Made by a program: the position numbers and the translations under genes. This document shows, in pieces, positions 43,733 to 53,157 of a stretch of 64,000 nucleotides of DNA. The stretch comes from Chitinophaga niabensis. GTDB taxonomy: Bacteria > Bacteroidota > Bacteroidia > Chitinophagales > Chitinophagaceae. The notes below the pieces were generated by a model. That model did not search any database, was not told the origin of the DNA, and saw nothing but the letters and a program-made list of their open reading frames with translations. The stretch spans positions 2,831,591 through 2,895,590 of the forward strand of contig NZ_FSRA01000002.1 in the NCBI RefSeq assembly GCF_900129465.1. Direction: 5' to 3'. How positions within the stretch are numbered: position 1 is the first letter of the stretch; each line of letters opens with the position of its first letter.

Positions 43733-44653
43733 TTATTTTTCACCGTATAATGATAATTTTTCCAGGATGCTATCCAGTTCTTCATCTGAGTAAAACTCGA
43801 TATTGATACTTCCTTTTCCGTTCTTACTTCTGTCCAGGTTCACTTTGGTGGAAAAATGGGAGGCCAGGTTGTCCTGTATTTTCTGATAAGCAGGAGGGAG
43901 GGAGCTTTTAGCCGGTTTCTTCACACTACCCCTGTCACTATTTTGATTCACTTTCCGCACCAGTTCTTCCGTTTGGCGTACAGAAAGGCCATTTTTCATG
44001 ATCTCACCGAAGATGAACAACTGCTTTTCCACGTTCTCCACACCAATCAGCGTACGGGCATGGCCCATGCTTAATTTGCTGTTCCTTACTGCTACCTGGA
44101 TGTCTGGCGGCAGTTTCAGCAGGCGTATGTAGTTGGTAACGGTGCTTCTTTCTTTACCCATCCGGTCTGCCACCTGCTCCTGGGTGAGGGATACCTCTTC
44201 CATGAGCCTTTTATAGCTGAGGGCTATTTCTATGGCATTCAGATTTTCGCGTTGGAGGTTTTCCAGCAGGGCCAGTTCCAGGAGTTCCTGGTCGTTAGCC
44301 TGACGAACATAAGCAGGGATATCCTTCAATCCGGCCATCTTACTGGCACGGAAGCGGCGTTCACCGGCTATCAGCTGGTATTTCTTTCCAACTTTGGAAA
44401 CGGTAACAGGCTGAATGATGTCGTGTAACTTGATAGACTGACTCAGCTCCTGTAAAGCCTGCTCGTCGAAATCCCTTCTTGGTTGTTTGGGATTCACCTC
44501 AATCTGGTCCAAAGGAATGCGCTCTATGCCGGTAGCCTGGGCTACAACAGTATCACCCAAAGCACTGGTAGTTTGCTTCAGGTCCGTATCTATATTTTGC
44601 AGCAGCGAGCGGATACCTTTCCCCAACGCTTCTTTCTTACTCGGATTGGTCAT
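43733..44653 (-). CDS. parB: Chromosome-partitioning protein ParB
   Basis: DNA-binding CTPase that loads on parS and works with ParA. The 306 residues show the ParB/Srx motif IEVNPKQPRRDF, GEARRF-type LIAGERRFRASKMAGL, LALLENLQRENLNAIE, and the HTH LTQEQVADRMGKERSTVTNYIRLL. A short C-terminal dimerisation segment ends with EELDSILEKLSLYGEK. It overlaps parA by 17 nt. I found no canonical parS (TGTTNCACGTGNAACA-like) in the window. Confidence 0.96.
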   Translation of the reverse strand: MTNPSKKEALGKGIRSLLQNIDTDLKQTTSALGDTVVAQATGIERIPLDQIEVNPKQPRRDFDEQALQELSQSIKLHDIIQPVTVSKVGKKYQLIAGERRFRASKMAGLKDIPAYVRQANDQELLELALLENLQRENLNAIEIALSYKRLMEEVSLTQEQVADRMGKERSTVTNYIRLLKLPPDIQVAVRNSKLSMGHARTLIGVENVEKQLFIFGEIMKNGLSVRQTEELVRKVNQNSDRGSVKKPAKSSLPPAYQKIQDNLASHFSTKVNLDRSKNGKGSINIEFYSDEELDSILEKLSLYGEK

Positions 44654-45458
44654 CGTTTATTGCTAAGATTTTATCTTCTGTTCTGATCTTTGTGAAGTTA
44701 TGCTTTTGCAGGATCTCTTTGGCCAGGTTCAGGTAATTGATGGCACCTGTACTCATAGCGTCGTACATGATCACCGACTTACCGAAGCTGGGTGCTTCTC
44801 CCAGTTTGGTGTTCCGGTGAATGATGGTATTGAACACGCTTTCTTCGAAGTGTTGTTTTACTTCATCCACTACCTGGTTGCTGAGGCGCAAACGGCCATC
44901 GTACATGGTCATGAGGATGCCTTCAATCTCCAGGTCTGTATTAAGCCTGCTTTGAACGATCTTGATAGTATTGAGCAATTTACCCAAACCTTCCAGTGCA
45001 AAGAACTCGCACTGAACGGGAATGATCACGGAATTGGATGCTACAAGGGCATTCACGGTGATCAGGCCCAGGGAGGGAGAACAATCTACGATCACGAAAT
45101 CATAATCGCCCTGAACGGAATCAATTACTGACTTCATCACTCTTTCCCGGTTAGGGTGATTGATGAGTTCCAGTTCAGCACCTACGAGGTCAATATGAGA
45201 GGGTAGCACTTTCAGGTTAGGGGTATCTGATTCCAGTACCACATCCTTTGCCTGTACATCATTCACCATGCAGTCGTACAGGCTCTGCTGTACATTGCGC
45301 AGGTCAAAGCCCAGCCCGGTGGTGCTGTTAGCTTGCGGATCTGCATCAACGAGCAGTGTTTTGTACTCCAATACTGCCAGGCTGCTGGCCAGGTTAATAG
45401 CGCTGGTGGTTTTTCCCACGCCCCCTTTCTGATTGGCGATTGCGATAATTCTTGCCAT
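44637..45458 (-). CDS. parA: Chromosome-partitioning ATPase ParA/Soj
   Basis: Deviant-Walker ATPase for chromosome partitioning. The 273 residues begin ARIIAIANQKGGVGKTTSAINLASSLA, with VDADPQANSTTGLG, FVIVDCSPSLGLITVNAL and IPVQCEFFALEGL. Typical Soj length with no HTH extension, hence chromosomal rather than plasmid type Ia. First gene of the par-dapB operon. Confidence 0.96.
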   Translation of the reverse strand: MARIIAIANQKGGVGKTTSAINLASSLAVLEYKTLLVDADPQANSTTGLGFDLRNVQQSLYDCMVNDVQAKDVVLESDTPNLKVLPSHIDLVGAELELINHPNRERVMKSVIDSVQGDYDFVIVDCSPSLGLITVNALVASNSVIIPVQCEFFALEGLGKLLNTIKIVQSRLNTDLEIEGILMTMYDGRLRLSNQVVDEVKQHFEESVFNTIIHRNTKLGEAPSFGKSVIMYDAMSTGAINYLNLAKEILQKHNFTKIRTEDKILAINDDQSE

Positions 45459-45502
45459 TGTTCTGTCTTAAATTCTAAGGTTGAAATAGGATAATCAGGA
45501 AC

Positions 45503-46183
45503 CTAAATATTGATCGTTTCCCCTATCGCCGGCAGCAGCAAAGTTAATCCTGCTGCTTCAAACTGCTGGGTTGCTTCCTTATGATCTATTTTAATATATC
45601 CGAACGTGTCGTAATGTACGCCAACGATCCGGCTGCATTCAATAAACTCTGCTGCAATGATGGCATCTTCTGCCCCCATGGTGAAGTTATCTCCTATTGG
45701 CAGGATGGCAAAATCCAGTTTGGCGAAACGCGGAATAAGTTCCATATCGAACGTCAGCGCCGTATCCCCGCTATAATAAAAATTGCCTTCTGATGTGGTG
45801 AAAACAAAGCCCAGGGGATTTCCTCCATAACTGCCATCCGGCAACCCGCTGGAATGATGTGCAACTACACATTTAACAGTGCCAAAGTCAAAAGCCCATT
45901 TACCACCCGTATTCATAGGGTGTACATTGGAGATGCCCTGTTTGGAGATCCATTCCGTCAACTCAAATGCGCCTACCACCTTTGCACCCGTTCGCTCTGC
46001 CACTCCTTTCAGGTCTGCCACATGGTCCGCATGCCCGTGGGATACAAATATGTAATCCGCCTCAATACGATTTACATCTATTGAACTGGCCAGATCGTTG
46101 GGAGTAATAAAAGGATCGAAAAGGATCTTTTTACCCTTTACCTCCACTGCAAAACTCGAATGGCCGTAATAGGTGAACTTCAT
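45503..46183 (-). CDS. UPF0173 metal-dependent hydrolase, metallo-beta-lactamase fold
   Basis: A 226-residue cytoplasmic metallo-beta-lactamase-fold protein. It has MKFTYYGHSSFAVEVKGKKILFDPF and FVSHGHADHVADL (HxHxDH), HHSSGLPDG, YYSGDTAL and the C-terminal GVHYDTF. Substrate unknown. A -7 box TATTTTTG lies at 46218-46225, about 34 nt upstream of the ATG. Transcribed in the same direction as, and 44 nt upstream of, parA. Confidence 0.9.
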   Translation of the reverse strand: MKFTYYGHSSFAVEVKGKKILFDPFITPNDLASSIDVNRIEADYIFVSHGHADHVADLKGVAERTGAKVVGAFELTEWISKQGISNVHPMNTGGKWAFDFGTVKCVVAHHSSGLPDGSYGGNPLGFVFTTSEGNFYYSGDTALTFDMELIPRFAKLDFAILPIGDNFTMGAEDAIIAAEFIECSRIVGVHYDTFGYIKIDHKEATQQFEAAGLTLLLPAIGETINI

Positions 46184-46273
46184 ATTGTATTTTATAAATT
46201 ATTAATGCCCAATCCGACAAAAATACAACGAATCACTAAAATATGGGGCAGGCCCCTCATTTATTTATTCACA

Positions 46274-46287
46274 CCCCACCGGTGGGG
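46274..46287. promoter_or_regulatory. 14-bp perfect palindrome CCCCACCGGTGGGG
   Basis: Lies in the 244-bp divergent region between the UPF0173 gene and the membrane phosphoesterase gene. It could be an operator; no T run flanks it. The phosphoesterase also has a -7 box TAAATTTG at 46380-46387. Confidence 0.35.
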
Positions 46288-46427
46288 AAAAGTAAGGATT
46301 TTTCTTCGGGGATTGCAATTTTTCAGTCACATGATCGTCTACTTAACCAAACAACCATTCCTAACCGGGCGGTTTATGGTAAATTTGCCGTTTCGGCTTT
46401 TAAGAAATAATTGATTTATACATATTT

Positions 46428-47711
46428 ATGAGAACGGGACCTTCAGCCTTGTCTACCTTATTTATTGTACTCCTCTTTCTGGCGATGGACGCATACGTGT
46501 TTGTAGCGATCCGTTCTATAGTGGCTACATTTTCTCCGAAATGGAAAATGGTGATCTTCACCCTCTACTGGGTAGTTTCCGCCATTATCCTGGCCTCTGT
46601 TCTTTTTTATTCCAAAATTCCCTGGGAAAAGTTCATGCTGGCACGTTCCTATTACATTACGGTAGCGGTGGGTGTGTTCTTTGCCAAAGCTTTGGTGATC
46701 GTTTTCCTGCTGATCGATGATGGCCGCAGGGGCGTGCTTTGGGTGATAGAAAAAGTACGTTCTGCTCCTGCAGTGGCTTTGGTGGAACAAGGCAAGGAAG
46801 AAGCCACCGGTATTTCCCGCTCCCAGTTCCTGATGAAAACAGGCCTTTTGCTTGGGGGGACTATGCTGGGCACACTTTTGTACGGGCTTAGTAACAAGTA
46901 TAATTATCATGTGCGCAAGATCCGACTCACTTTTAAAAACCTGCCGGCCGCTTTCAAAGGCATGACCATTGTGCAGATCTCTGACGTGCATTCAGGCAGT
47001 TTCAATGATAAAGAGGCAGTTATGAAAGGGGTGGAACTGATCAAAGCCCAGAAACCTGACCTGGTAGTGTTCACCGGAGACCTGGTGAATGATAAATCTG
47101 ACGAAATGGACAATTACATCTCCGTTTTTAACCAGATCAAAGCTCCCATGGGTGTATATTCCACACTGGGTAATCACGATTACGGAGATTACTACCCCTG
47201 GCCGGATTATGACGAGAAACGCCAGAGTGTGCTGAAGGCGAAGAACTTAGAACGCCTTAAATCTATCCATGGAGAAATGGGCTGGCGCCTGCTGATGAAT
47301 GAAAATGTGATCCTGGAAAAGGATGGGGAGAAAATGGCACTGCTGGGTATTGAGAACTGGAGCGCTAATCCGCGTTTTCCCCGTAAAGGTGATATGAAGG
47401 CAGCTTATGAAGGCACGGCAGACATTCCATTTAAGATCCTGCTTTCCCATGATCCCACCCACTGGGATGCACAGGTAAGGAGTGATTATAAAGATATAGA
47501 CCTTATGCTGGCAGGGCATACCCATGGTATGCAGTTTGGTGTGGAGATCCCCTTCTTCAAATGGAGCCCGGCCCAATATATCTATAAACAATGGGCTGGT
47601 CTTTACCAGGATGGCAAACAAAGTCTGTACGTGAACCGCGGCTTTGGTTTCCTCGGCTATCCCGGCAGGGTAGGCATTATGCCGGAGATTACGGTGATTG
47701 AATTAGTATAG
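46428..47711 (+). CDS. Membrane-anchored metallophosphoesterase (YaeI/YkuE-like)
   Basis: A 427-residue protein with four N-terminal hydrophobic segments (about residues 5-27, 40-60, 76-98 and 136-156) and a calcineurin-like phosphoesterase domain from about 175. Metal motifs: VQISDVHSGSF, VFTGDLVND, TLGNHDYGDY, LLSHDPTHWD and LAGHTHGMQFG. Relatives cleave phosphodiesters including lipid headgroups; substrate here unknown. The -7 box TAAATTTG is 40 nt upstream. Confidence 0.9.
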   Translation: MRTGPSALSTLFIVLLFLAMDAYVFVAIRSIVATFSPKWKMVIFTLYWVVSAIILASVLFYSKIPWEKFMLARSYYITVAVGVFFAKALVIVFLLIDDGRRGVLWVIEKVRSAPAVALVEQGKEEATGISRSQFLMKTGLLLGGTMLGTLLYGLSNKYNYHVRKIRLTFKNLPAAFKGMTIVQISDVHSGSFNDKEAVMKGVELIKAQKPDLVVFTGDLVNDKSDEMDNYISVFNQIKAPMGVYSTLGNHDYGDYYPWPDYDEKRQSVLKAKNLERLKSIHGEMGWRLLMNENVILEKDGEKMALLGIENWSANPRFPRKGDMKAAYEGTADIPFKILLSHDPTHWDAQVRSDYKDIDLMLAGHTHGMQFGVEIPFFKWSPAQYIYKQWAGLYQDGKQSLYVNRGFGFLGYPGRVGIMPEITVIELV

Positions 47712-47747
47712 GATTTTTCCTATATCTTGCATATCCAAGGCCCGGCT

Positions 47748-48650
47748 ATGCAATTCCGTATCGTCTTTTCACTATTGCTCCTTTCTGCTTTGCAGGCAGC
47801 AGGCCAGTCTTTGGCCGACCTCGAAAGACAATTGGATTCGCTTCTCAATAAACAAAAGAAAAGTGAGGTGGTGATCGGCCTGGGATTTGGCAACAACCCG
47901 GCATATGGCGGAAAGGCTACAGATCCTTTCAGGCCGGTTACCATGAAACCTTTCCTCTCTCCCAATATTTCGTATAACCATAAGAGTGGGCTGTATGCAT
48001 CTGTATACAGTTACTATCTTCTGAACGCTACACGCAACCCATGGTTTGAGCTGGACCTCAATGCAGGATACGATTATACGAAGAACAAAGATTTCATCTC
48101 CGGTATTTCCTATACCCGTTATTTTTATAAAGATTCTTCAGATATACCTGTTACGCCCATTACAAATGAAGTATTCGCTTATTTCTTTTATCGTAAATGG
48201 TGGCTGGAACCGGGGATCAGCGTGGATTTTGGCTGGGGGAAATTCAAAGAACAACTTAACCGCAGAACAGAGCGCACTATTACCGGCAGTGATTTCAATA
48301 TCATTGCAGATGTGCGTCACTCCTTTATTTTCCTGGATGTACTCAAAAAAGATGCAGCCATCCTCCTGATGCCTGTAGCCTCTTTTACCGCAGGTACCGC
48401 ACATTACTACAGCAACCTCAAAAGCTTTCAATACGTATCCCGCTCTAAACTGATCAAGCGCCGCAACAGGGAAACTACGATCAGTGACAAAACAGGCTTT
48501 CAGCCAAGAGCGGTGGACCTTGGCGTGAGGCTTTCCTATATCATCGGAAGGATCACAGTTTCCCCATCTTACACTGCCTTCAAACTCCTGCAGGGAGAGG
48601 ATAACGGCATTACCGGATACTTTACGGCCAGCGTAAGCGTTACCTTATAG
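47748..48650 (+). CDS. Outer-membrane beta-barrel-like protein, unknown
   Basis: A 300-residue exported protein starting at ATG 47748 with signal MQFRIVFSLLLLSALQAAGQ. The body alternates amphipathic strands (SGLYASVYSYYLLN, PWFELDLNAGYDY, WWLEPGISVDFGWGKF) and ends VTL, compatible with a barrel. I see no named domain. The frame can be extended to a TTG at 47727 that overlaps the upstream gene's trailer. It lies 36 nt after the phosphoesterase and may be co-transcribed. Confidence 0.78.
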   Translation: MQFRIVFSLLLLSALQAAGQSLADLERQLDSLLNKQKKSEVVIGLGFGNNPAYGGKATDPFRPVTMKPFLSPNISYNHKSGLYASVYSYYLLNATRNPWFELDLNAGYDYTKNKDFISGISYTRYFYKDSSDIPVTPITNEVFAYFFYRKWWLEPGISVDFGWGKFKEQLNRRTERTITGSDFNIIADVRHSFIFLDVLKKDAAILLMPVASFTAGTAHYYSNLKSFQYVSRSKLIKRRNRETTISDKTGFQPRAVDLGVRLSYIIGRITVSPSYTAFKLLQGEDNGITGYFTASVSVTL

Positions 48651-48743
48651 AATCTAGCATGGCTTTTGTATGTGCTATAGGGGTCAGGAGTATTTCCTGC
48701 GTCTATTATAGGAGTCATTTTATAGGACATTAAACAAACCAAT

Positions 48744-49358
48744 ATGAAAAAACTGTTTTTCGCCCTGGCAGTCATTACATGTGTAACCGTATCCACCGCC
48801 AACGCCCAAAAATTATTACGCTTCGGTATCAAAGGAGGCGCTAACCTCGGAAAGATTGACGGGACAGGTTATGACGAAGCCTTCAAACTTGGTTATCACC
48901 TGGGTGCTTTTGCACAAATTAATCTTGTAAAAGGATTTGGTATCCAACCGGAACTTGTTTTCTCTTCCACCAAAGCAGAAGTAAAGAACACTTCAGAATT
49001 TGAACTGGATAATGAATTCCAGAACCTGAAAGAAACCAAACCCAAACTGAACTACTTAAGCATTCCCATCCTGGCAAACATCGACCTGGGCTCTCCCCGT
49101 TTCAAGTTGCAGGTAGGTCCGCAATTCAGCATCCTCACCAGCAAAAAGAAAAATGTGTTCCAGGAAGGTAAAGAGGCATTTAAAAGCGGTGACTTTTCCG
49201 CAGTAGGTGGTCTCTGGCTGCAATTACCCATCGTAAATATCAGTGCCCGTTACGTGGTCGGTCTTTCTAATGTGAACGATGTTACGGTAGCTGGTGCCAC
49301 AGATCCCAGTAAATGGAAAAACCAATCCATTCAGCTGGGTGTTGGTATCACCTTATAG
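48744..49358 (+). CDS. Porin-family outer-membrane beta-barrel protein (OMP_b-brl_2)
   Basis: A 204-residue exported protein. Signal MKKLFFALAVITCVTVSTANAQ is followed by FGIKGGANLGKIDG, GYHLGAFAQI, GFGIQPELVFSSTKAEV, YLSIPILANIDLG and the final IQLGVGITL. This is the usual order of the small PorT-like barrels abundant in Bacteroidota. Function unknown. It is followed by a strong terminator. Confidence 0.88.
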   Translation: MKKLFFALAVITCVTVSTANAQKLLRFGIKGGANLGKIDGTGYDEAFKLGYHLGAFAQINLVKGFGIQPELVFSSTKAEVKNTSEFELDNEFQNLKETKPKLNYLSIPILANIDLGSPRFKLQVGPQFSILTSKKKNVFQEGKEAFKSGDFSAVGGLWLQLPIVNISARYVVGLSNVNDVTVAGATDPSKWKNQSIQLGVGITL

Positions 49359-49381
49359 TTTTCAACCTACATCTGACATAT

Positions 49382-49414
49382 AGAGGATATCCTGCAAGGG
49401 TATCCTCTTTTTTT
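49382..49414 (+). terminator. Terminator after the porin-family gene
   Basis: AGAGGATA (49382-49389) pairs with TATCCTCT (49401-49408), with inner CCT/AGG, followed by seven T. Confidence 0.88.
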
Positions 49415-49520
49415 ATATCCGGGATCATGGCATTAAAGTTGACTATATAGCTATACTATCTAATTGGGGGTGATTTGGGCCAACGTACTGCCATATTGTC
49501 CCCGGACTTAAAACTGACAG

Positions 49521-51923
49521 ATGAACACATTTTTCTTAGGCAATTCGGAAGAAGAGATGGAATTTATGCCTATCATCCCTCTCAATGAAGATGGCGAGGG
49601 TATGGAGGATGACAAGATCCCTGAAGAACTTTCCCTGTTACCACTACGCAATACCGTACTTTTTCCCGGAGTAGTTTTACCTATTACCGTTGGAAGAGAT
49701 AAATCCATAAAGGCTGTAAACGACGCTTACAAGACTGACAAAATGATTGGTGTTGTAGCGCAAAAAGACAGTAACATAGAAGAACCCGGCGTAACCGACC
49801 TCAGCGAGGTGGGCACCGTGGCCAAGATCGTGAAGCTGATCAAAATGCCGGATGGAGGCACTACTATCATTATCCAGGGGCGTAAACGCTTTAAGATCAA
49901 TGATATAGTGACGGAAGACCCTTACTTCAAAGCGCATTATGAACTTTTGAGCGATGAAGTGGATGAAAATGATTCTGAATTTGATGCCTATGTTTCTTCC
50001 ATCAAGGACCTCGCAGCGCAGATCATCCAGTTATCGCCCAATATTCCTTCAGAGGCCAGCATGATCCTGAAGAATATTGAGAACGCCCCTTTCCTGATCC
50101 ACTTTGTTTCTTCCAACCTCAACAGCGATGTAAAGGAAAAGCAACAACTCCTGGAGATCAATAACCTGCGCGTTCGTGCAGAGTTGCTGATGAAATTGCT
50201 GCAGGTAGAACTGCAACTGGCAGAACTGAAGAACAAGATCAATAATAAAACCAAGGCAGACCTGGATAAACAGCAAAGGGAATACTTCCTTCAACAACAG
50301 CTGAAATCCATTAAAGATGAACTGGGTGGAGATTCCAACGACCGGGAAGTGAAAGAGATGCAACGCAAGGCCGAGCTCAAAAAATGGCCCGAAGCTGCGA
50401 AAGAACTTTTCACCAAAGGCATTGAGAAACTGGAAAGGATGCATCCCAGCACACCGGATTATTCCGTGGTGTACAATCACCTGGACCTGATGCTGGACCT
50501 GCCTTGGGCGGAATACACCAAAGACAGTTACGATCTGAAGAAAGCCAAAAAAGTACTGGATAACGATCACTATGGTATGGACCGCATCAAGGAACGGATC
50601 CTTGAGTACCTGGCCGTACTGAAACTGAAAGGGGACATGAAGTCGCCCATCCTTTGTTTTGTAGGCCCTCCCGGTATCGGTAAAACATCCCTGGGACGTT
50701 CTATTGCCAATGCCATCGGCCGTAAATACGCCCGTTTGAGCCTTGGTGGCCTGCATGACGAAAGTGAGATCAGAGGGCACCGGAAAACGTACATTGGCGC
50801 TATGGCGGGCAGGATCCTGCAAACCATCCGCAAGGTAAAATCTTCCAACCCGGTAATGATCCTGGACGAAATAGATAAAGTAGGGAACGATTTCAGAGGA
50901 GACCCGGCTTCCGCACTGCTGGAAGTACTGGACCCTGAACAGAACGGTACCTTCTACGATAACTACCTGGAGCTGGAATATGATCTCAGCAAGGTGTTAT
51001 TCATCGCTACGGCCAACAATATCAATGCTATTCCACTGGCCCTGCGCGACAGGCTGGAGATCATTGACCTGAGCGGTTATTCCATCGAAGAAAAAATGGA
51101 GATCGCCAAACGTCACCTGATCCCTAAACAGAAAGAAGCACACGGCCTCAAGGATTATAAATTCACTTTTGCCAATAAAGTGATCGAAAAGATCATTGCT
51201 GATTACACCCGGGAAAGTGGTGTGCGCGAACTGGACCGCCAGTTTGCTGCCATCATGCGTTCCCTGGCTAAAGATGTGGCCATGGGCACAAAGCTGAAAG
51301 ATACCATTTCGGAGGAAAGAGCGGATAAAGCACTGGGAAAACCCAAATACAGCAATGAGATCTATAAAACCGGCAACCCCGCAGGGGTAGCGGTAGGTTT
51401 AGCCTGGACGTATGTAGGAGGAGATATCCTCTTCATTGAAACCAGCCTCAGTGATGGTAAGGGAGAGTTGAAGCTCACCGGTAACCTCGGCAATGTGATG
51501 AAGGAATCAGCTGTGACCGCGCTCAGTTATGTACAATCCAATGCGAGTGCATTAAAGATAGATCCGAAAGTACTGCAGCATAAAAATGTGCATGTGCACG
51601 TACCGGAAGGCGCCGTTCCAAAAGACGGCCCCAGCGCAGGTATTACCATGCTTACGGCACTTGTTTCCAGTTTTACCGGCCGCAGGGTGAAACCTTACCT
51701 GGCTATGACCGGTGAGATCACTTTACGCGGACAGGTATTACCCGTTGGCGGGATCAAGGAAAAGATCCTTGCTGCCAAACGTGCCGGGATCAAAGAGATC
51801 GTACTCTGCTGGCAGAACGAGAAGGATATTACGGACATTAATCCCGAGTATATCAAAGGATTAAAGTTCCATTATGTAAAAGAAATGAACCAAGTGCTGG
51901 AAACAGCGTTATTAAAGAGATAG
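49521..51923 (+). CDS. lon: Lon protease (endopeptidase La)
   Basis: ATP-dependent serine protease for misfolded and regulatory proteins. The 800 residues follow the LonA order. The N-terminal substrate domain starts LSLLPLRNTVLFPGVVLPITVGRDKS, then comes a coiled-coil region. The AAA+ module has FVGPPGIGKTSLGRSIA (Walker A) and VMILDEIDKVG (Walker B). The Lon protease domain has the nucleophile in PKDGPSAGITM and the Lys in GGIKEKILAAKRAG. ATG at 49521 is the natural start. Followed by a hairpin terminator. Confidence 0.97.
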   Translation: MNTFFLGNSEEEMEFMPIIPLNEDGEGMEDDKIPEELSLLPLRNTVLFPGVVLPITVGRDKSIKAVNDAYKTDKMIGVVAQKDSNIEEPGVTDLSEVGTVAKIVKLIKMPDGGTTIIIQGRKRFKINDIVTEDPYFKAHYELLSDEVDENDSEFDAYVSSIKDLAAQIIQLSPNIPSEASMILKNIENAPFLIHFVSSNLNSDVKEKQQLLEINNLRVRAELLMKLLQVELQLAELKNKINNKTKADLDKQQREYFLQQQLKSIKDELGGDSNDREVKEMQRKAELKKWPEAAKELFTKGIEKLERMHPSTPDYSVVYNHLDLMLDLPWAEYTKDSYDLKKAKKVLDNDHYGMDRIKERILEYLAVLKLKGDMKSPILCFVGPPGIGKTSLGRSIANAIGRKYARLSLGGLHDESEIRGHRKTYIGAMAGRILQTIRKVKSSNPVMILDEIDKVGNDFRGDPASALLEVLDPEQNGTFYDNYLELEYDLSKVLFIATANNINAIPLALRDRLEIIDLSGYSIEEKMEIAKRHLIPKQKEAHGLKDYKFTFANKVIEKIIADYTRESGVRELDRQFAAIMRSLAKDVAMGTKLKDTISEERADKALGKPKYSNEIYKTGNPAGVAVGLAWTYVGGDILFIETSLSDGKGELKLTGNLGNVMKESAVTALSYVQSNASALKIDPKVLQHKNVHVHVPEGAVPKDGPSAGITMLTALVSSFTGRRVKPYLAMTGEITLRGQVLPVGGIKEKILAAKRAGIKEIVLCWQNEKDITDINPEYIKGLKFHYVKEMNQVLETALLKR

Positions 51924-52010
51924 AAACAAGGTTATTCATTCCTGGCATACCTTGTTACCACAAGTTCACTTTTAGCGAAGTGAGCGCATGTTGATTGTTT
52001 AAGGGTTTAA

Positions 52011-52040
52011 AATAAAGCCATCCGCAAGGGTGGCTTTATT
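52011..52040 (+). terminator. Hairpin after lon
   Basis: AATAAAGCCA (52011-52020) and TGGCTTTATT (52031-52040) are exact reverse complements, with inner CC/GG. It lies only 24 nt before the porQ start. A second inverted repeat, AACAAGGT/ACCTTGTT, is at 51925-51956. Confidence 0.65.
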
Positions 52041-52064
52041 GTTGTTATTTGTATCTTCATTTTC

Positions 52065-53138
52065 GTGCTCCGCAACCTGTTTATATTACTGTTATTATCC
52101 TCCTCCGCTCATGCACAGGTGCTGGGTGGAAAAAATGTCTATTCCTTCCTGGACCTGCCGGCTGCTCCACAGATCACGGCATTGGGAGGGGTAAACGTCA
52201 GCCAGCAGAATAATGATCTTTCCCTGGCATTACTGAATCCTGCATTGTTGCGGCCTTCTATGCATACACAATTGCAGGTGAATTATGCGGGTTATTTCGC
52301 CGGTGTGAAATACCTGCACGTAGCAGCGGCTTTTCATGTACCTTCTGTGGCCACTACCTTTGCCACCAGTTTGCAGTATGTAGGTTACGGAGATATCACA
52401 CATACGGATGCAGCAGGGAATGTAATGGGTACCTTTCGTCCGAATGATCTTGCCTGGCAGATCAGCGCTTCCCGCAAATACCTGGAAAAATGGTATTATG
52501 GCTTGAGCATAAAATATATTCATTCCCGTTACCTGCAATATCAATCTTCCGGTATCAGTACAGATGTAGGGATTGCCTACCAGGATACCGCCAGGGGATG
52601 GCAGGCCGGGCTCATGGCAAAGAATATGGGTACCCAGCTGAGTGCTTATGGCGGTGGTGAAAAAGAACCTTTACCCTTTGATCTGCAGGTTGGTATTTCA
52701 AAAAGACTGGAACACGTGCCTTTGCAATTATCCGCCACCCTGCATCATATTTATCAGTTTGATATCCGTTATGCAGATCCGGGTTTTGAAGAAGGAACAG
52801 TCATAGAGAACGGAGATACAACTAACAGAAGCAGTGGTACTGTAGATAAGATCTTCCGCCACTTTGTGCTGGCGGCACAATTCGAAATAGGAAAGTACGT
52901 GGAATTAACTGCAGCTTATAATCACCTGCGGCGAAAGGAACTGGCCATGGTATCCCAGCAGGGGCTAAGCGGTTTCTCTTTGGGCGTTGGGGTGGTCGTG
53001 AATAAATTACAATTACGCTTTGCACGGTCCTGGTATCAGCGGACCGTTGCATTTAATCATCTTGGTATCAGCCTGCCATTGAATCAGTGGATGGGCCTGG
53101 GGAAATTTGGCGACCGCATTGGCTGGAAGCCGGATTGA
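52065..53138 (+). CDS. porQ: Type IX secretion system protein PorQ
   Basis: Outer-membrane protein that with PorU, PorV and PorZ forms the T9SS attachment complex processing secreted cargo. The 357-residue protein starts at GTG 52065 with signal MLRNLFILLLLSSSAHAQ, then VYSFLDLPAAPQITALGGVNVS, LALLNPALLRPS, the general PorV/PorQ barrel opening, and NHLGISLPLN near the C-terminus. Its presence implies the cell uses T9SS, which fits the giant repeat protein at the right edge. The stop is 19 nt before the ABC transporter ATPase. Confidence 0.9.
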   Translation: MLRNLFILLLLSSSAHAQVLGGKNVYSFLDLPAAPQITALGGVNVSQQNNDLSLALLNPALLRPSMHTQLQVNYAGYFAGVKYLHVAAAFHVPSVATTFATSLQYVGYGDITHTDAAGNVMGTFRPNDLAWQISASRKYLEKWYYGLSIKYIHSRYLQYQSSGISTDVGIAYQDTARGWQAGLMAKNMGTQLSAYGGGEKEPLPFDLQVGISKRLEHVPLQLSATLHHIYQFDIRYADPGFEEGTVIENGDTTNRSSGTVDKIFRHFVLAAQFEIGKYVELTAAYNHLRRKELAMVSQQGLSGFSLGVGVVVNKLQLRFARSWYQRTVAFNHLGISLPLNQWMGLGKFGDRIGWKPD

Positions 53139-53157
53139 CCATTTAAAAACTACACAT

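Noticed and set aside
43733..45458. parS site near parAB
   Set aside because: No 16-bp palindrome resembling the canonical parS was found near the genes; CACGTG occurs elsewhere without the flanks.
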